Shown here piece after piece: positions 62,406-64,000 of a stretch of DNA of 64,000 bases (the first letter of the stretch is position 1; every line of letters starts with the position of its first letter). The stretch is from NCBI GenBank assembly GCA_036971475.1, contig JBAIZL010000376.1, positions 4,742,001-4,806,000 on the forward strand, given 5' to 3'. Made by a program: the position numbers and the translations under genes. The stretch comes from Prosapia bicincta (Eukaryota > Arthropoda > Insecta > Hemiptera > Cercopidae). Under the pieces are notes generated by a model that was not told the DNA's origin, ran no database searches, and saw only the letters and a program-made list of their open reading frames with translations.

Positions 62406-62874
62406 TTTTTTTTCCAGGCGAAAAACCTATCAAGGTTATCATCGCCTAACTAAAGTTATTTTGAATAATTATTTCAAAATAAAACTAACCAACTAAACAA
62501 AATAAAATAAAATAAATATTTAATACTAAATGTAACTAAAACGAAAGAAACTAAAATTATACATAATTTAAACATTATTAAATAGATTCAGGTGGCTAAG
62601 AATGCGATGACACGGTCGATAGCCCTGACATCGTCCCTTAAAACCACCTTTAAACTACCTCGAAGATCGTAACGTATATACAAATTTGTTAACTTATCAC
62701 AGATACCAGACAAGACGACGGTTGACCATCTTCTCCAGTAGTTTGCATAAGCAGCTGGTCAGAGAGATGGGTCTGTAACTACTGGGATTAGTTTTGTCCT
62801 TCCTTGTTTTAGAAGAGGAATTATTGTCGCTTCTAACCATGCATCGGGAAAACCGTGCTCCTCGAATATACGGT
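62406..62874 (-). mobile_element. LINE-A 3' end with internal deletion
   Basis: Poly(T), the A-type hairpin, 3' UTR and about 40 C-terminal ORF2 codons to about 62700 (tacaaatttgttaacttatc). It then jumps to the RT region (gataccagacaagacgacgg to cgaatatacggt, matching 33355-33530). About 1.9 kb between them is missing. It interrupts the Bel/Pao element just before the gag remnant. No TSD recognised. Confidence 0.85.
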
Positions 62875-63611
62875 CAACGTAGTCTTTTTCAAATGTCTGT
62901 TAATAATTTAGACGCACAGACTCGACTTAATTTCGAAACTAGATTGGGAACAAATGAAATGCCCACATATAAACTTTTAAACGATTTCGTCACTGAGCAG
63001 GCTAGGGCCTTGGAATTACTTAACCAACCTTCTGCCGCGGCTTCTACTAACACGAAGTCCACTCAGCAACCCCGCGTACTAATCTCTTCAGTAAATAAAC
63101 CTGATTCACAAGGGGCCCATTGTTTAAACTTTGACCACGTCGAAACTAACCTTGATGCTGAACATAGTCCAATTGTCCAGCCGTTGACGTCGTACGTCAC
63201 TCCGACTATACCCGGGTCTACAAAATATGCGCACGAACTTAGACATGCGACGCCAAGTCCTATACGGCCGTTTACCGGGCCACGACAAGGGAATCTACCA
63301 CCGGTTATTAATACGCCCATACTGTCAGTTTTCGCCACCGGGTGCCACCTCTTAATATGGCTCAGGACAACGTTTCTACTACACACGCGGGCATGTGCTA
63401 CTATTGCGGCGAAGGTCATCGTATTGTTAATTGTCAGGTTTTTCTTGAATTAACCGCTCCTGGACGCAAGGCTGCCATTGTAAAATTACAGCGGTGTTTA
63501 AATTGTCTTGGATCTCACTTCCAAGCCAAATGTAAATCGATTCAACGTTGCAAACAGTGCAACGATTCACATCACACGCTACTACATGACAACCCGCCGT
63601 CACAACAGTGA
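62875..63611 (+). pseudogene. Bel/Pao gag fragment with zinc knuckles
   Basis: The first frame reads SVNNLDAQTRLNFETRLGTN, MPTYKLLNDFVTEQARALEL, then a linker. A frameshift near 63340 moves to CYYCGEGHRIVNC, FLELTAPGRKAAIVKLQRCL, CLGSHFQAKC and CKQCNDSHHTLLH. The DUF1759-like helix pattern followed by this knuckle series is typical of Bel/Pao gag. The N-terminal part is missing. A stop at 63609 and then LINE sequence (63693) end it before any protease. Confidence 0.85.
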
Positions 63612-63692
63612 CTAGTCACACCGCGACGCCCTAGTTCAACTATTCGCCGTATACCCAATGCTCAATTACAACCTCATTCGCTTTCGTGCACC

Positions 63693-64000
63693 CCGCAGGG
63701 GGGTGCGGACTAGCCGCACCTACGAGGGATTTGGCGTCCCTCGCGGTACCCTAGCCTAACACCACACCACTCACAAAGCATAAACACACACACATACACA
63801 CACCAACACAATCTATACACATTTTAACACTTACATCTTCTCTTAGGGAATTTTGACTGGTCAGAACCGTTGCGCGTTGGGAGTGCTGAAAAGTCCAGAG
63901 CTTGACAAACTCTGGTCTGGGACGCTGCTGTGAGCTTGCTCTGCCGAAGACGTATGCGCGGTTGCTGGTCCGCTAGCCACTTCGGTCCTTGGTCAGGGAG
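63693..64000 (+). mobile_element. LINE-A 5' end on the plus strand, running out of the window
   Basis: Starts ccgcaggggggtgcgg at 63693, followed by both terminal hairpins, a CA-rich stretch and the 5' UTR as far as tggtcagggag. The diagnostic segment gcggttgctggtccgctagc is A-type. It is the second plus-oriented copy. Whether ORFs follow cannot be seen. Inserted after the Bel/Pao gag remnant. Confidence 0.9.

Overview
This is eukaryotic nuclear DNA, most probably from an insect. It has split exons with GT/AG borders, Jockey-type and RNase H-bearing non-LTR retrotransposons (LINEs), a Bel/Pao LTR element, Tc1/mariner-superfamily transposases, microsatellites and tandem satellites. There is no prokaryotic gene organisation. 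A hemipteran is possible but nothing here proves the order. Nearly all of the window is transposable elements and satellites. Only two loci look like ordinary host genes: two exons of an SLC22-type transporter, and one terminal exon of a DNA/RNA non-specific endonuclease. All names such as LINE-A are local to this report.

The dominant component is one LINE lineage (I/Nimb-like by architecture) in three forms. All encode ORF1 with three CCHC knuckles and ORF2 with APE endonuclease, reverse transcriptase, RNase H and a C-terminal Cys/His motif. LINE-A is complete at 31066-36806 and LINE-B nearly complete at 43919-49881. Both have intact ORFs and target-site duplications (TSDs). LINE-C (7457-11820) is a mosaic: its ORF1 and 5' UTR are closer to B, but its ORF2 is almost A. 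About twenty further fragments are scattered around, nearly all on the minus strand. Copies begin with two tandem hairpins and end with one hairpin followed by poly(A). The 3' hairpin and one 5' UTR hairpin show compensatory base changes between subfamilies.

Layout: 1-7456 holds two Jockey-type elements on the plus strand, cut by LINE-A pieces. 7457-13284 holds LINE-C and a LINE-A 5' half. 13285-14145 is a Jockey ORF1. 14336-21063 is a satellite field (61-bp, about 30-bp, about 40-bp and 784-bp families) interrupted by a LINE-B insertion. 21064-24823 is LINE-A debris. 24914-28641 carries the SLC22 exons on the minus strand; their intron contains a dead Tc1/mariner-like transposase, a LINE 5' tip and a long CA/TA/TG/CG microsatellite. 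30440-37952 is a Tigger/pogo-like transposase split by the complete LINE-A. 37985-39400 is a direct repeat around an unrecognised coding block. 39595-49894 holds an old LINE-B and the intact LINE-B, the latter inside another plus-strand LINE. 50196-50959 has a transposase PHD tail and the endonuclease exon. 51223-60529 holds LINE-A copies, inverted 784-bp satellite and a deleted LINE-B. 60530-64000 holds Bel/Pao pol, a candidate LTR and gag, with LINE pieces in and after them.

The most interesting system is the LINE lineage itself. Its RNA appears to be structured at both ends. Its 3' hairpin plus poly(A) alone has been inserted with a TSD (23505-23585). Its ORF1 and ORF2 modules appear to have been exchanged between subfamilies. 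A stable hairpin inside ORF2 coincides with the same ~80-nt deletion in two subfamilies.
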